Positions 21,477 to 32,659 of a stretch of DNA of 64,000 nt are shown here, in pieces. The DNA is taken from positions 1,972,501-2,036,500 of the forward strand of contig CP126205.1 of assembly GCA_030272155.1 (NCBI GenBank). Direction: 5' to 3'. Every line of letters starts with the position of its first letter. The first letter of the stretch is position 1. Under the pieces are notes generated by a model. It saw only the letters and a program-made list of their open reading frames with translations, ran no database searches and had not been told where the DNA came from. The stretch is from Tetradesmus obliquus (Eukaryota; Chlorophyta; Chlorophyceae; Sphaeropleales; Scenedesmaceae). The position numbers were made by a program, and so were the translations under genes.

Positions 21477-24400
21477 ACTCAAGCCACAGCAGCGACGCCA
21501 CATGTTCACCAATCCTCACGACAATACCCTCCTCTACCAACCACCTCGAGCACTGTAGCACCTGACGTCAAGGTCTTACCGACATCCTGCAACACCCTAT
21601 GCCAGGGACAGGCACAGGTGTTTGCCCTGCAATCGCGCCAAAAGGCTGTCAATAGTAATCAAAACCTCAAAGGGTGCGAACATTATTATATGACAGCAAT
21701 CAAAACTCCTGAATGCATCGCATGCTGGTGATCAATCAAGTTGGACTGCTTGGCCCAGATGCAAAAGTGGCGTAAATAAGCTTTGCTGAAGCCATCGTAA
21801 CATATCCAAAGGCATGCAGTCACAACCTTCAGCAGGCAGACAATGCCAAAAGTAGAGGTGCGTGGTCCTGTTTCGCACTATAACGTATGCTGTAGAGGCG
21901 CTACAGCAGCCAAATACCAGCCGTCAACCCAGTGTGCTCTGTGGGCTTGAGGATAGAACGCATCTCCTTCTCCTTTGTTATTGTTGTGCATGCCCAAGCG
22001 TCCTGAAAACAACACCACTGTGTGCATTCAATCTCCAGCTGTCCTGTACCTGTTAGCCAAGGCATGCACCTGTGTGGTCACCACACCCTGAGCTGTACAC
22101 AGTGTGTGGTGACAGCACACAGCACATTTGCACACCTGCAGAGCAAGATCCATGTGTGACAGAACCGCACACTTGCCAACTGAGAAAACCCAACTGCATG
22201 TGGCTGTGTGTTGTGCGAGCTAGCCATAGCCTGCACAAGGTACAACCAAGAAGCTTCGAAGAGGGCACACACGCCCAATGCATGCAGGCACAACACAGCC
22301 GACACACCAGAATATGTATCGTCTGCAAGCTTTCCACAGCGCCAATATCGCAGTGCTGTTGCTGCTCCCAGCCATGAACCGCTGCTGAACACTGAGACGC
22401 CTTTTCTCCAGCAAGCACAGCCGCCACAAACAGCAGTTGTCGAACAATACCACTGCTGTCTTGCGCTGTCAAGAAGCCCCAAACCATACTTAGCAAGTCC
22501 CATGTGTACTTGCAATGCTGAAAGCCAAAAGGGTGCCAAAAAGGGCCAATGCTATGCAAGATGATGCCAAAACACCTGAATGCTGAGACGATACAAACAA
22601 GCAACGAGAAGCCCGGCACAAAACAAGCACCTTCCTTCACTGGTAGTCATCAGCAAGAAGCGGCACAGCACGCACTGTGCATACAGAAACTGCGACACCC
22701 AAATCCCCAACCCCCAAAACCAAAGCTCGTCACATCAACAGCAGTAGCCAAATAAGCAAGCAAACATGCATACTTGGAGCAGGCAAGCAACACCCCAGCT
22801 TGCCAGCTGGTGTTTGATCAATAACCAAAAGCTTATTCACCCTGGTGAACTCTGAACTCAAGCATGCTGCTGCATCCACACCAAGCGACAGATCAAAAGC
22901 TCGATGCCAAGTGTACCAGTGCTGTCCCGTGACGATGCAATGTGACGGGTGATAGCTGCATCCAACAGGCGTGACGCCAAGGCATAGAGCCACACAGTCA
23001 TCTGCCCACTTGCTGTGCTGTGCACCATTCCACAGACTCTGCCCCAAACAGCAGCAGGCCTATCAACGTGCAGATGCAGCTGCCACAGTCAGAAATACCC
23101 CCCACAACCCACACGCTCGGAAACAAACCCAAACTGCGCAAACGTGCCCACACCATGAGCGCCATATGCAGCAGCAAGTCCTCCTTCAAGCGTGCTGCCA
23201 ACAAAACTGCACGCAGTGTGGCGGGAGTTGCATGCTGCAAAAGCATATACACCCCAACGCAATCTACGACACACGACAGAGAAGCACAGTTCCAGCAGCC
23301 GATGAGGGGGCCAGCAGCCGAAATGAAGACCATTGAGGACAATGGAGAGGAGCAGGCCAGCTGGAGCTCGGCATGCAAGCAACAGGTGAGGCAGAATAGA
23401 GACACACAACGCACACGCACAACACATACGTGGACAGAGGCAGCATGAGCCAGCCAGCAGCTGACTGGCCTGCATTGATGGTGCAACACGAAAACAGCAG
23501 CGCACTGCAGGGCATACAACCGCTGCTACTCCAGCTGCTGGGGGTACATGTCACTGCTTCTGCAGCAAGACAGTGCGGCAAGGGATGAAAACACACTAAG
23601 GACAAGGGCAGCACCTGTAAAACAGGTGCTTGCTGCCACAAAGACACGATGCCGTCAACACAAGCAACGCTTTCCACTGCACTCTGCATTGCCCGAACCA
23701 ACCCACAAGCACTTAGCTCCTCCCTTTCCTTTTCTCTTTTCTCCATCTGTTGCTGACAAACACAGCAACACACGCATTCTTCTCAAACTCCAAATCATCA
23801 TCCACACCATTCAATCCTAGACACATCACAGCGTCCACCCACAGCAGTGCCACATTCTCACTGCCTTGCTGCAGGCAGACATAGTGCCGCCGATTCCACA
23901 CAAAACCTCAACACCAGCCTGCTGACGTGCTGCCATTGGGTGGCATAGAACACGGCACACCTTGCTTCAGCACACCGCAACGACTCTAGTTCCAAATCAT
24001 CAGACTACCCATCAAGGTAGCCGTGCAAAACAGCTACTGCTATGGCTAACAGCCAGAGGAATAGAATACAGCACCAGGCACCCGCAAAAGGCGTGTCTGG
24101 CAGCAGTGCACAGGTGCACCATGCTCCACCAAACCGACCCCCAACAGTCTCAATAAATAGTGACATTCCAGCATAGCTCGTACTGCGCTCTGCGCCATAA
24201 GCACATGCAGCAATACCAGCACCTCCCACCAGTGCCGCCAAAGTTAAGTTCACAAATCGGCGTAGCAACCCATCTACAGCACCCGACACAATGCGGCATT
24301 GCTGTCCTTCCGCATGCAAGCCTACAGGAAGCACCCTGCATCCCCACACTGCCAGTGGTGTGTCGAGTGCATGTACTCAGAGCCCCGCAGCTCCACACTA

Positions 24401-25705
24401 CCGGCCACAGCCAGCAACTGCAACGCTACACACTGCACAATCAACTACAGAACACACCGCAGCAGCTGAAGCAGCGGCAGCACATGTCAGCAAGGGCTGC
24501 TGCAACATGCTTCTGATACACAGCTGCTGCAAAAGCTGTCACACGGACTGCAATGAGCAGTAGTACACCGGCCCAGCAGCTAACCAACTCCTCTCGCAGT
24601 GTGAGCCAAAACCGTCCTAGCAGGCCAACGCCAGCGAAGCAGCACAAACGCCATAGGTGCTGCTGCCATGGTTGCAGCAGGACACGCTCATACATTTAAC
24701 CTGCTACCAGCAGACACTGCAACACAGCAGTTGGCGGCAGACAATGCTGACAAGCAACAGAGAGCAACCTCGCGACCAGCAGCAAACGCTCGAACATGCT
24801 GCCCACAAAGTTCTACTGATGAAACACTATACTGCTCTTGTGGCAGCACTAGTGCTGCCACACCACCTCTTCCTTGCTTCTTCACATCACATCCTTCCCT
24901 CTTCACATCGATACTTCCTCCTTTGCCTTAGCAGATGACTCAACACCACAAATTCACCTGACTGGACGATCAAAGCTGGCTCTCCCGCCATCCGTGCCTG
25001 CAGCTGCAAGGCAACAACAAATAGCACTGCTGCACAACTCACAGGTGCAGCAGCCCACCATACAACAGCTGCCTTGAAACTCTTCGCTTCCAGTTAAAAG
25101 ACACACACGCTGCTGCCGGTCTTGCCGCTAGCACGCTGCACAGTAGCACAATTCAGTGCATGCAACACAAGGCTGCAAACACCAACACACAGGTGTACGC
25201 AATGCACGCACACAGACAACAGATCCAGTACCCACCCCACCTGCACAAAACGCAGGCCTTGAAGGCGGCAAATAGCGTCAGTGATGTCCCGACGCAATTC
25301 TGATCAAGAGCGGTCAGCGACTGCACTCTGCAAACAACTGCAACGGCTGTTGCACTCTACATACACCAGCATACCAACCTCGCAGCAGCCGATACGGCTT
25401 CATTCATACTACATCCCATCTCCCTGCGACACCCGCCCCCACTGGCATGCAGTGCCCCAAGCACATCTCCCAAACACAACTCATCAAACATTACCTCTGA
25501 CCAACCACTCGCCTCGCCCAGTGCCGAGTGTTAGCGCCTCTGCTGAGCACCACCCAAAACATAGCACCGACACCGCACATGTCACAGCGCTGCATGCACA
25601 ATCAACAGCGCCCCTACGCAGCACCACCAGATCCGTAGCGCCAAAACCGCACATCTCAAAGCGCTGCTACAACACAGCATGCCTTCCTCTCCCTGTCCTC
25701 TTCAC
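21477..25705 (-). other. C/A-rich (sense T/G-rich) tail, probable long 3' region of the bZIP gene
   Basis: About 4.2 kb with no supported exon. The plus strand is C/A-rich, so the minus strand is T/G-rich. Open frames here on the minus strand lack homology, splice sites and the CAG-rich codon texture of real exons in the window. I found no minus-sense TGTAA until 21476-21472, close to the point where the base bias reverses. This is consistent with one long 3' UTR of the bZIP gene, or with a separate non-coding transcript. Confidence 0.4.
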
Positions 25706-28700
25706 TCACTCCTGCACACCAGTGGTGATGCAGCTGGGTCCAGCAGCAGCAGCAGCAGCCCCAGAGCCTCCAGCACCACCAAGCATGTAACCCTCCAAGC
25801 CAGCAGCATATGCAGCAGCACCTCCCTGCTCTCCCATCTCAGGCAGCCCAGGCATTGCCCCATACCCTCCAGCAGCAGCAGCAGCAGCAGCATCGCCGCC
25901 AGCAGCAGCAGCAGCAGCCGCTAGCTTGCTCATCGCCAGCTGCATCTGCACTGCAGAGCCCTGAGCAGTGGTGAAGCTGGCCTGCATGCCTGCAGGCGAG
26001 TTATTGCTGATGTGGCTGTACTGTGCAGACAGCAGCGCCATTGGCAGTGTCCCCTCAGCATGCTCGCCAGACAGAGGGCTGCCTGCTGCTGCTGTTGTAC
26101 CGCCTGTACCGCCCGCAGCACCACCCATACCAGGCACTACATCTGCAGCTGACCTGTCACCTCCCATGCTGCCACACAGCTCACCCATACCCTCACCCTG
26201 CTGCTGCTGCTGCAGTGCCAGCAGCTGGCTGGCAGCAGCAGCAGCATTAGGTGTAGCTGGCACACCCAGTCCTGCAGCAGCACCGCCTGCCATATGGCTA
26301 GCCATAGCAGCAGCAGCAGCAGCAGTGGGGCTGCCGAGCACCAGGTTTGCTGGTGCTGCCAGGCCGTGCGTGGGGCTGCCGCGGTTGGCGGCGTGCTGTG
26401 CATGCTGTGCGTGGGAAGGGGTGTGGGCGGCAGCTTGGCCTGCCAGCTCCGCTGCTGCTGCTGCTGCTGTGTTGATGGAGAGGCCGGAGTGGGCTGGCGG
26501 GGCATTGAGGTTGGCCAGGGCCCGCACCAGGCTATTCACATCCAGAGTGCCTGTAGAAAGGAGGGAGTGTAACATTAGCAGCCAGCAGTAGCAGATGAGT
26601 GTTGTTGCGACAACTCGCAAGCACCTCACCCTAAATGACCTGCAAGTCCACCTCTAAGCCCATTGGCAAAGACATAATCCTTTTATAGATGCACAAGCAC
26701 CACCAGACAGCCATACCCTGCAAAACAATTAGAAAGGCTGTGGGCACAAGTGAGCTGACCCACAAAATGCTGCTTGCATGCAAGTTGCACCTCCCCCTCC
26801 TGATCGCTCGCAGATTCGTCACATCGAAGCTGCAGGCGACCAAGAAGCAGGAGCAACCCGCGTACGGCATATCACCAGCATAACCCAACACACATCCAAG
26901 CGGGTTATGTAAGCAGCAGCGTGCCACAACATGAACTGCGGACGCATGACTAGGACTCAGAACCTACAGTGTGCAGCAATTTAAGGGCCAGCAACCTTTC
27001 ACATCCTGCAAGTTCAACATCTATATCGACCTGCAAATCCCAGATCACCCCTGAGAAAGGCCGCTGGCAAAACAGCATGCTTTGAAGACGCACCACCACC
27101 ACCGAAAGATGCACAACCACCGCCAAACACCCACATCCTGCAAATGCCAAAGTTACGGGGGTCGCGCATGCCGATCATCAAACTGCTGCTTGCATGCAGC
27201 TTGCAAATCCCTCCTGGTCGCCCGCAGGATCGTCTGTAAAACATACGGCCAGGGGCGACCAAGAAGCAGTTGCAACTGGGGTGCAGCGCATCGCATGCAC
27301 GGCTTGTAGGGCACGCACCAAAAGCAGTGTGATGTGAGCAGCAGCCTGCCGCAACAGGAACAGATGCAACGGTGTAACAGCTGCACTGCATCAGCACAGG
27401 AACCCACACGTGACGTGTCGTAACACATTAAAGGATGAAACCATCATGTCATGTGTGAGCTCCTGCGATGAACTCCTAGCCTACTTAATAGTAGATGCAT
27501 CAGCTCAGTGCCATCAGCCACCCACCTTGCCCAACCAGCAGCAGTCCACCCGCCAGACTAAGTTGCTGCCTTTCAAAGAAATACACCGCAAGATATCTCC
27601 AGCACACATCTTGACGCTGATCAACAGCAAAAACCAGAGCGTTGCCAACTGCAGGCTCATTCGACACATGAACAGACTCAACACAACATGGTGCACGCTG
27701 CGGACTCCAGGCCGATGATGACGTTGCTTTGCGGTGTAGCCGGAGGCAGCAAGCTCCTCGCCACTCTGCCACATGACGATGATGCGCTTTATCGCCTCGT
27801 GCAGAACAACCTGCCTAACTGCCTGGTGCACATGGCACCCCTTTCACCCATGACAGAATTAAGATGTACCCAGCATATCTTCTAAGTTGACAGGCAAACA
27901 CAGTCGATATCATATAACAAAAGTGGCAGGTCAACTTACCTGATTCGAGGCCGATGATGACGTCGTTGGCTGTGTAGCCAGAGGCAGCAGGCGCCACGCC
28001 GCTCTGCCACATGACGGCAATGATGCGCTTCATTGCCTCGCGCAGGCGCACTTCGCGGCTGAACATCTTGTGCCAGGTGATGACCTGTATAATACATAAG
28101 CAGAAGCAGCAGCAGGGGCAGCGGCAGCGTCAGCATCTTGTGCCGTGTGACACGCTTCATTGCCACGAGCAGCCGCGCCTCGCGGCTGAACATTTTGTGC
28201 CAGGTGATGATCTGCAGAGCAGCAGCAGCAGCAGCAGCAGCAATGTCAGTGGCTTCTAAGTCGCGCGCAGGCCCATGTCCCATCAGAACACCGTGTCCAA
28301 GGTGTGTTTCGTAAAAAAACACCGTACAACGCAACAAATGCTTCAACACAGCAGCAAAGCCAACAGCACAACGCTTACCCAACTACAGATGCAGCAGCTG
28401 CAGCCTGTACTCCTGCTGGTTGCACCTGATATCAAAAGTGGCAGGCTTGGTCAAGGTGAAAAGCGCAGTGAACAACGCGTGTCCTGCTTTGTGGGGGAAA
28501 AGCCCGAAACGAGTAGCTCACTGCACTCTTCCCCACACCAGCAAGCACGCTATGTGCACTGCGCAGCAAGACGCTTACAGCCACTCGACATACAAAACGC
28601 ACTACGCACCTGCAGCCTGTACTCCTCGTTCTTGCGCATGAGCTCCCTGAGGGTTTTCTGCAGCTCCACCATGAAGGCCATCTTCTTGGCACGGCACTTA

Positions 28701-29099
28701 AGCCGCACGTGTTCAAGAATAAAAAAAAAAGAAAAAACTCACTCAAAAGGCCAATTCCTTGACGTTGGAAGGCAATCACCTGCTTGGCGCGGCACTTGCG
28801 CGCCGCCACAAAACTCAAAGGAAGGCAACCCAAAATCCATACTTCAAATGACCAACCCTACTAAGAAGGCCAAAACTTGGGCATCACAAAGCAAACAAAA
28901 ACCACAATTCACCTGCAGCCTGTACTCCTCGTTCTTGCGCATCAGCTCGCGCAGCGTCTTCTGCAGCTCCACCATGAACGCCATCTTCTTGGCGCGACAC
29001 TTGCGCGCAGCCACGCGGTTCTTCTCGCGCCGGATGCGGGCGCGCGTGTTCTCATCCATGTCAGGTGTGATGGACAGCGCAGCTACAAATAGCAGCAGC

Positions 29100-29132
<33 letters not shown>

Positions 29133-31830
29133 CAGGCATCAAGACACTGCCAGACAGTGTGTGGCGCGCGTGTCCTCGTCCACGTCGGGCGTGATGGACA
29201 GCACCGCTGCAGATACGAGAGGGGTGAAAACTCAACACAGCAGCAGAAGGATCGTCAGGCTTGGAAGAGCTTGAAACACAGCCGGTGAGCGCAGCACTGC
29301 TGTAAAAAGACGTCACAATCACAGCAAAAGCGCAGCCGACAGTGAACAGAAAGCAGCAGAGTTCGCCACCGTGCTGCTCACAGCAGAGACCAGCACCTAC
29401 GCGTGGCTCCTGGCCACCAAAGTCGCTGCCACCGCCAAAGTCCCACGTCACGGCTCGGCCCCATAGCAGACTACCCATTCACAACCCAAAGATTAATAAG
29501 ATCTGTTTGTGATAGGTAGGCCACACCTGCGCTGCCTCCTGGCCATCAAAGTCGCTGCCATCGCAAAAGCCCTGGGCCAAAGCACATCCCCGTGACACAA
29601 ACACACCAACACCAAACTACCACAAAACACCAAATTACCACAAAACACCAAAATATCACAAAACTAACTAATACCACAAAACTTCATATATAATAATAAA
29701 AATTATCAAGAGCCCACCTGCGCGTGCCTCCTGTCCGTCAAAGTCGCTGTCGTTGCCAAAGTCCTGCGCCACCGCCTGGCCCCGGCTGCCCCTGGAGCGC
29801 TTGCTGGAGCCGCCCGCAGCCGCCGCCTCCTCCATCTCCAGCTGGTGCAGCTGCTCCCCCATTCCTGCAAGCGCAGCAGCGCCCTCACCCAGCAAACTCG
29901 CAAGCCCACTGTCGCAATCCATCATCATCAATGCGGCTCCATCCTGCTCGCCCTTGATGAAGTCGCCCATGCGGGCGCCGCGGCTGCGGCGCTTGCCGCC
30001 CGGCGTGCCGGCGTCGCCGTTTCCTGCAAAGGCCATGTTTCCTGCAAAGTTTCCTGCAAGCGGCGAGTGCGGGTCGCCGGCGCAGTCGGCCGCCAGGGAG
30101 GCGAGGTCGATGCCGGAGATGCCAAAGGGGACTGAGGCGCTGGCTGCGAAGGATGACATGTGGGCGGTGCTGTTGCCGGTGATGGGCATCATGTCGCCGC
30201 CCACGGGCATGGCTGCAGGGGGTGAAAAGAGAGGGTAGCAGCGCAGCAGTGGAGGCAGCAGCAGTGCAAAGCAGCAGCACAGTCAGCAGCAGCGCAAGAA
30301 AAGGCTGTTGTGCGAGGTCCTGCAAGCAGCACACCAATCTGCCATGTGAGAACTCTGCTGAGCAACCACACAGTAGAAAGCTTGCTGCAAGCACCTGATG
30401 TTGCACACGATATGCATAGTCATTGCCCTGCGCATGCAGTGTTTTCCCATGCAGTCATCTGCCATGTACTGCCCGCCATGTGTACTGCCTGCCACGTGCC
30501 GCACCTGCTGCCATGGACATGGCCATGTGCTGCATGCCGCTTGCAGAGCCAGGCACAAAGCCATCTCCGCCTGCTGCTGCAGCCTGACTCATCATGTACT
30601 GATGTGCTGCTGCCAGCTGGCTGGAGTTGAGGTTCAGGTCATAACCACCACCGCCACCTCCTGCTGCTGCAGCGGAGCTTGCAGGACAGTCCTCCATGCC
30701 GCTGCTGCTGTGGTGCTGCTGGTTGGGGTCGCTGCTGATGTTGGTGTAGGAGGCGCTGCCGTGGTGGTGGTGCAGGTGCTGCTGGGGTGGCTGTGCATGG
30801 GGGGTGTCAGGGGAGTGGGAGGTGTGGTGGGAGGCCTGGGCGTCCTGGAAATCATACTGCTGCAGCCGAGGCACGGCTGCTGCCTGCAAGCAGATCAATC
30901 GCGCGAAATGGGGGTAGTAAGTGCATGCATAAGGCAGCTTGTGGTAAACTGAAAGGATCTGGCTCAACAAGAGATGCTGTGGTGTGCAAGCTGGGCTTGC
31001 AGAAACAGCAGGTTGAGCGTTTGACCAGCAGGTGTGACAACTGTTGACAGCAGATGCTGCCGTACACCCAGCCAAGATGCAGCAGCATCCATAGCAAGCG
31101 CGTTGCATATGCATGCAGGGACAACATGTGGTGAATGCGGCGCCAAAAGCGCTTGCTGTGCTGCATGCTGCTGCTGTTGCATGCCCAGGCATGCGGTACA
31201 GCCGCTGTGACAAGCATAGGACGCACTGCCATTACGCGCAAGGCACTGGCCCACAAATGTGCTTGCATGTCAGCACAAGATACTGCAGACTGATTACAGC
31301 TGTTTTCACGATAGGCAGCTGCCGGTGGCTTGACAGTTGCTGCCCCGGCTTTCAAGCTGAACTGATGTGCTGCCTGGGCAGCATCGCAAACACGGAAGGC
31401 TGCATGAATGCCTAAGCATGCAGCACACCTTGCACGGCTTCCAACCATTCTACAAGTGCAAACCGGTCTTCCAAGACGTTGCAAGCTGCAGATAGCAGAC
31501 TATGTGATGCTCCTGCCTGCCCCAAGGTCAACACCTGGCTGCAGGGCAAGTGCAGCAGAGCATGTCGGCAACTCCAACCGTCCGCTTGGGCTATCGCCGC
31601 TGTTTACGCACCTTCTGCTGTCCATTTCTGAGCGACATGAGCCGCTGAAGAGCCAGATCATCGTCAGGCGCCTGCAGCTCGTCCATCACGGGTACTCCAC
31701 CTGCTCCCGCTTCTGCGCCATTGTCCCTGAAGATGTCAAGGAAGCGCGAGTCGAAGCGCTCAAGGGAGGGCAAGCTCTGCAAATCGAGCGAGCCACATTG
31801 GGGATTCACGAGTCCTGCAGCTGATGCCAT
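25706..31830 (-). CDS. bZIP transcription factor, about 750 aa
   Basis: A DNA-binding regulator of the basic leucine zipper class. Exons: 31830-31612, 30883-30505, 30212-29718, 29082-28913, 28084-27940, 26550-25706; phases agree and the frame closes at a stop. The basic region EKNRVAARKCRAKKM (about 384-398) fits N-x7-R-x9-L, with Asn386, Arg394 and Leu404, followed by a short zipper (Leu404, Leu411, Tyr418). After it, exon 5 encodes a predicted helix (SREVRLREAMKRIIAVMWQ) and a motif SGYTANDVIIGLESG. The N-terminal third is His/Gln/Asn/Gly-rich, with KRRSRGARMGDF as a likely nuclear signal. The C-terminal exon is Ala/Gly-rich and may be an activation or repression domain. Introns 3, 4 and 5 contain diverged copies of exon 3 end, exon 4 start and end, and exon 5 edges. 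Target genes cannot be inferred. Confidence 0.88.
26637..27320. repeat. Diverged direct repeat inside bZIP intron 5
   Basis: Two diverged copies of a ~270-bp segment lie about 390-420 bp apart. Paired anchors are GACCTGCAA at 26637 and 27028, TGCTGCTTGCATGCA at 26768 and near 27184, and GACCAAGAAGCAG at 26838 and 27257. Neither copy matches an exon that I recognise. Confidence 0.75.
27695..27850 (-). repeat. Decayed copy of bZIP exon 5
   Basis: Minus-strand reading shows EAIKRIIVMWQSGEELAASGYTA, a diverged version of the exon 5 product (EAMKRIIAVMWQSGVAPAASGYTA), about 235 bp downstream of the real exon end. It is frame-disturbed after TA. Confidence 0.8.
28125..28220 (-). repeat. Partial copies of bZIP exon 5 start
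   Basis: The block coding ITWHKMFSREARL with its CAG acceptor occurs at about 28165-28216, upstream of the real exon 5 start at 28084, and a shorter fragment lies at about 28130-28150. Confidence 0.75.
28385..28805 (-). repeat. Partial copies of bZIP zipper exon end
   Basis: A copy of the exon 4 end (KKMAFMVELQKTLRELMRK through RLQ and a GTGCGT donor) spans about 28610-28700. Shorter fragments of the basic region lie at about 28777-28805 and of the RLQ end at about 28396-28412. Confidence 0.82.
29083..29610 (-). repeat. Copies of bZIP exon 3 end and exon 4 start within intron 3
   Basis: Fragments coding GSDFDGQEA, matching the exon 3 end, recur at about 29525-29590 and 29395-29455. An exon 4 start copy (acceptor CTGCAG, then LSITPDVDEDTRA) begins at 29206, 124 bp upstream of the real one at 29082. 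A CTG-sense run lies between them at about 29100-29131. Confidence 0.82.
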
Positions 31831-32659
31831 GGCGGACTAGGCAGCAAAGGCCCTGCCCAAGAGCGGCCCTGGGGCGAAGCGCTAAGCTGTTGCTGCACGT
31901 TTGCAGGGTTGCTAGCGGCTAGGGTCAAATGCGGTGATCTCAGCGCTGAGCTATGCGCGTGATGCAATGCAATACGCTGAGGATGAGCTGATCGTGATGC
32001 CGACGACGTGTTGCACGCTCAGCTATAATTTGGGCAATGTAAGGTTGCACACTGAATGAACAAGCACAGCAGACACAGCAAACAAAGTACTTGAGTTGCT
32101 GGTTTAGGTGGGTGGCTCACAGCTCTCCTATGAGCTGTAACCTTGGAATGTACCCGCTCCCCCATGCCAAGCAATCGCTCGTTTTCGATGCTTTAAAATA
32201 ATACTAAATAGCTTCACCAAGCTTAAAATGGCGATCGGGGCCGCCTTCAGCAGGTCTGACAAGCCCCTCCTAACTGCTGCTGCAGAGCAGCACAGCCCAT
32301 GGTACTGCATCTGCTCGTGTTACAGGCTTGGTAATCCACAACAAAGCATGAACGATTCGACAGGGCCAACCAGCCCGACAAGGCCAGCCTAGTCAGCAAC
32401 TGCCTACCAGCTCATTCAGTGGGCACACTCGTCGGCTCAACAGCAATGCTACAGCTGCAGTGCCACTGCAGCTGTACAGACGCACATGTAGCTGTAGCTG
32501 AGCAGGTATGTGGATGCTCTTTACCATTGCAGGATGTTCATAGAGCACACTTCTACAGATGCAAGTCCTCACCTGCCATTTGGCAGTTGGTCTTCGCCAG
32601 CACTACCAACCACCCTGTTAAATCTGTGTCCAGCGACATGGCTGCTCCTGCTATCACTG
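31831..32659 (-). other. Intergenic between cysteine desulfhydrase-like gene and bZIP gene
   Basis: This should hold the 3' UTR of the upstream minus-strand gene and the promoter of the bZIP gene. A minus-sense TGTAA is at 32324-32320. No supported open frame. Confidence 0.5.
32320..32324 (-). terminator. TGTAA motif, class V aminotransferase gene
   Basis: Minus-sense TGTAA about 335 nt after the stop codon at 32660. Confidence 0.5.

Noticed and set aside
22053-23773. Minus-strand open frames of 150-195 codons in the gene-free tail
   Set aside because: No motif, no matching splice sites, composition unlike the real exons; more likely chance frames in T/G-rich sequence.
28275-29288. 337-codon plus-strand open frame
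   Set aside because: It lies antisense to the bZIP exon 4 and its intronic copies, whose minus-strand reading gives a clear bZIP basic region.
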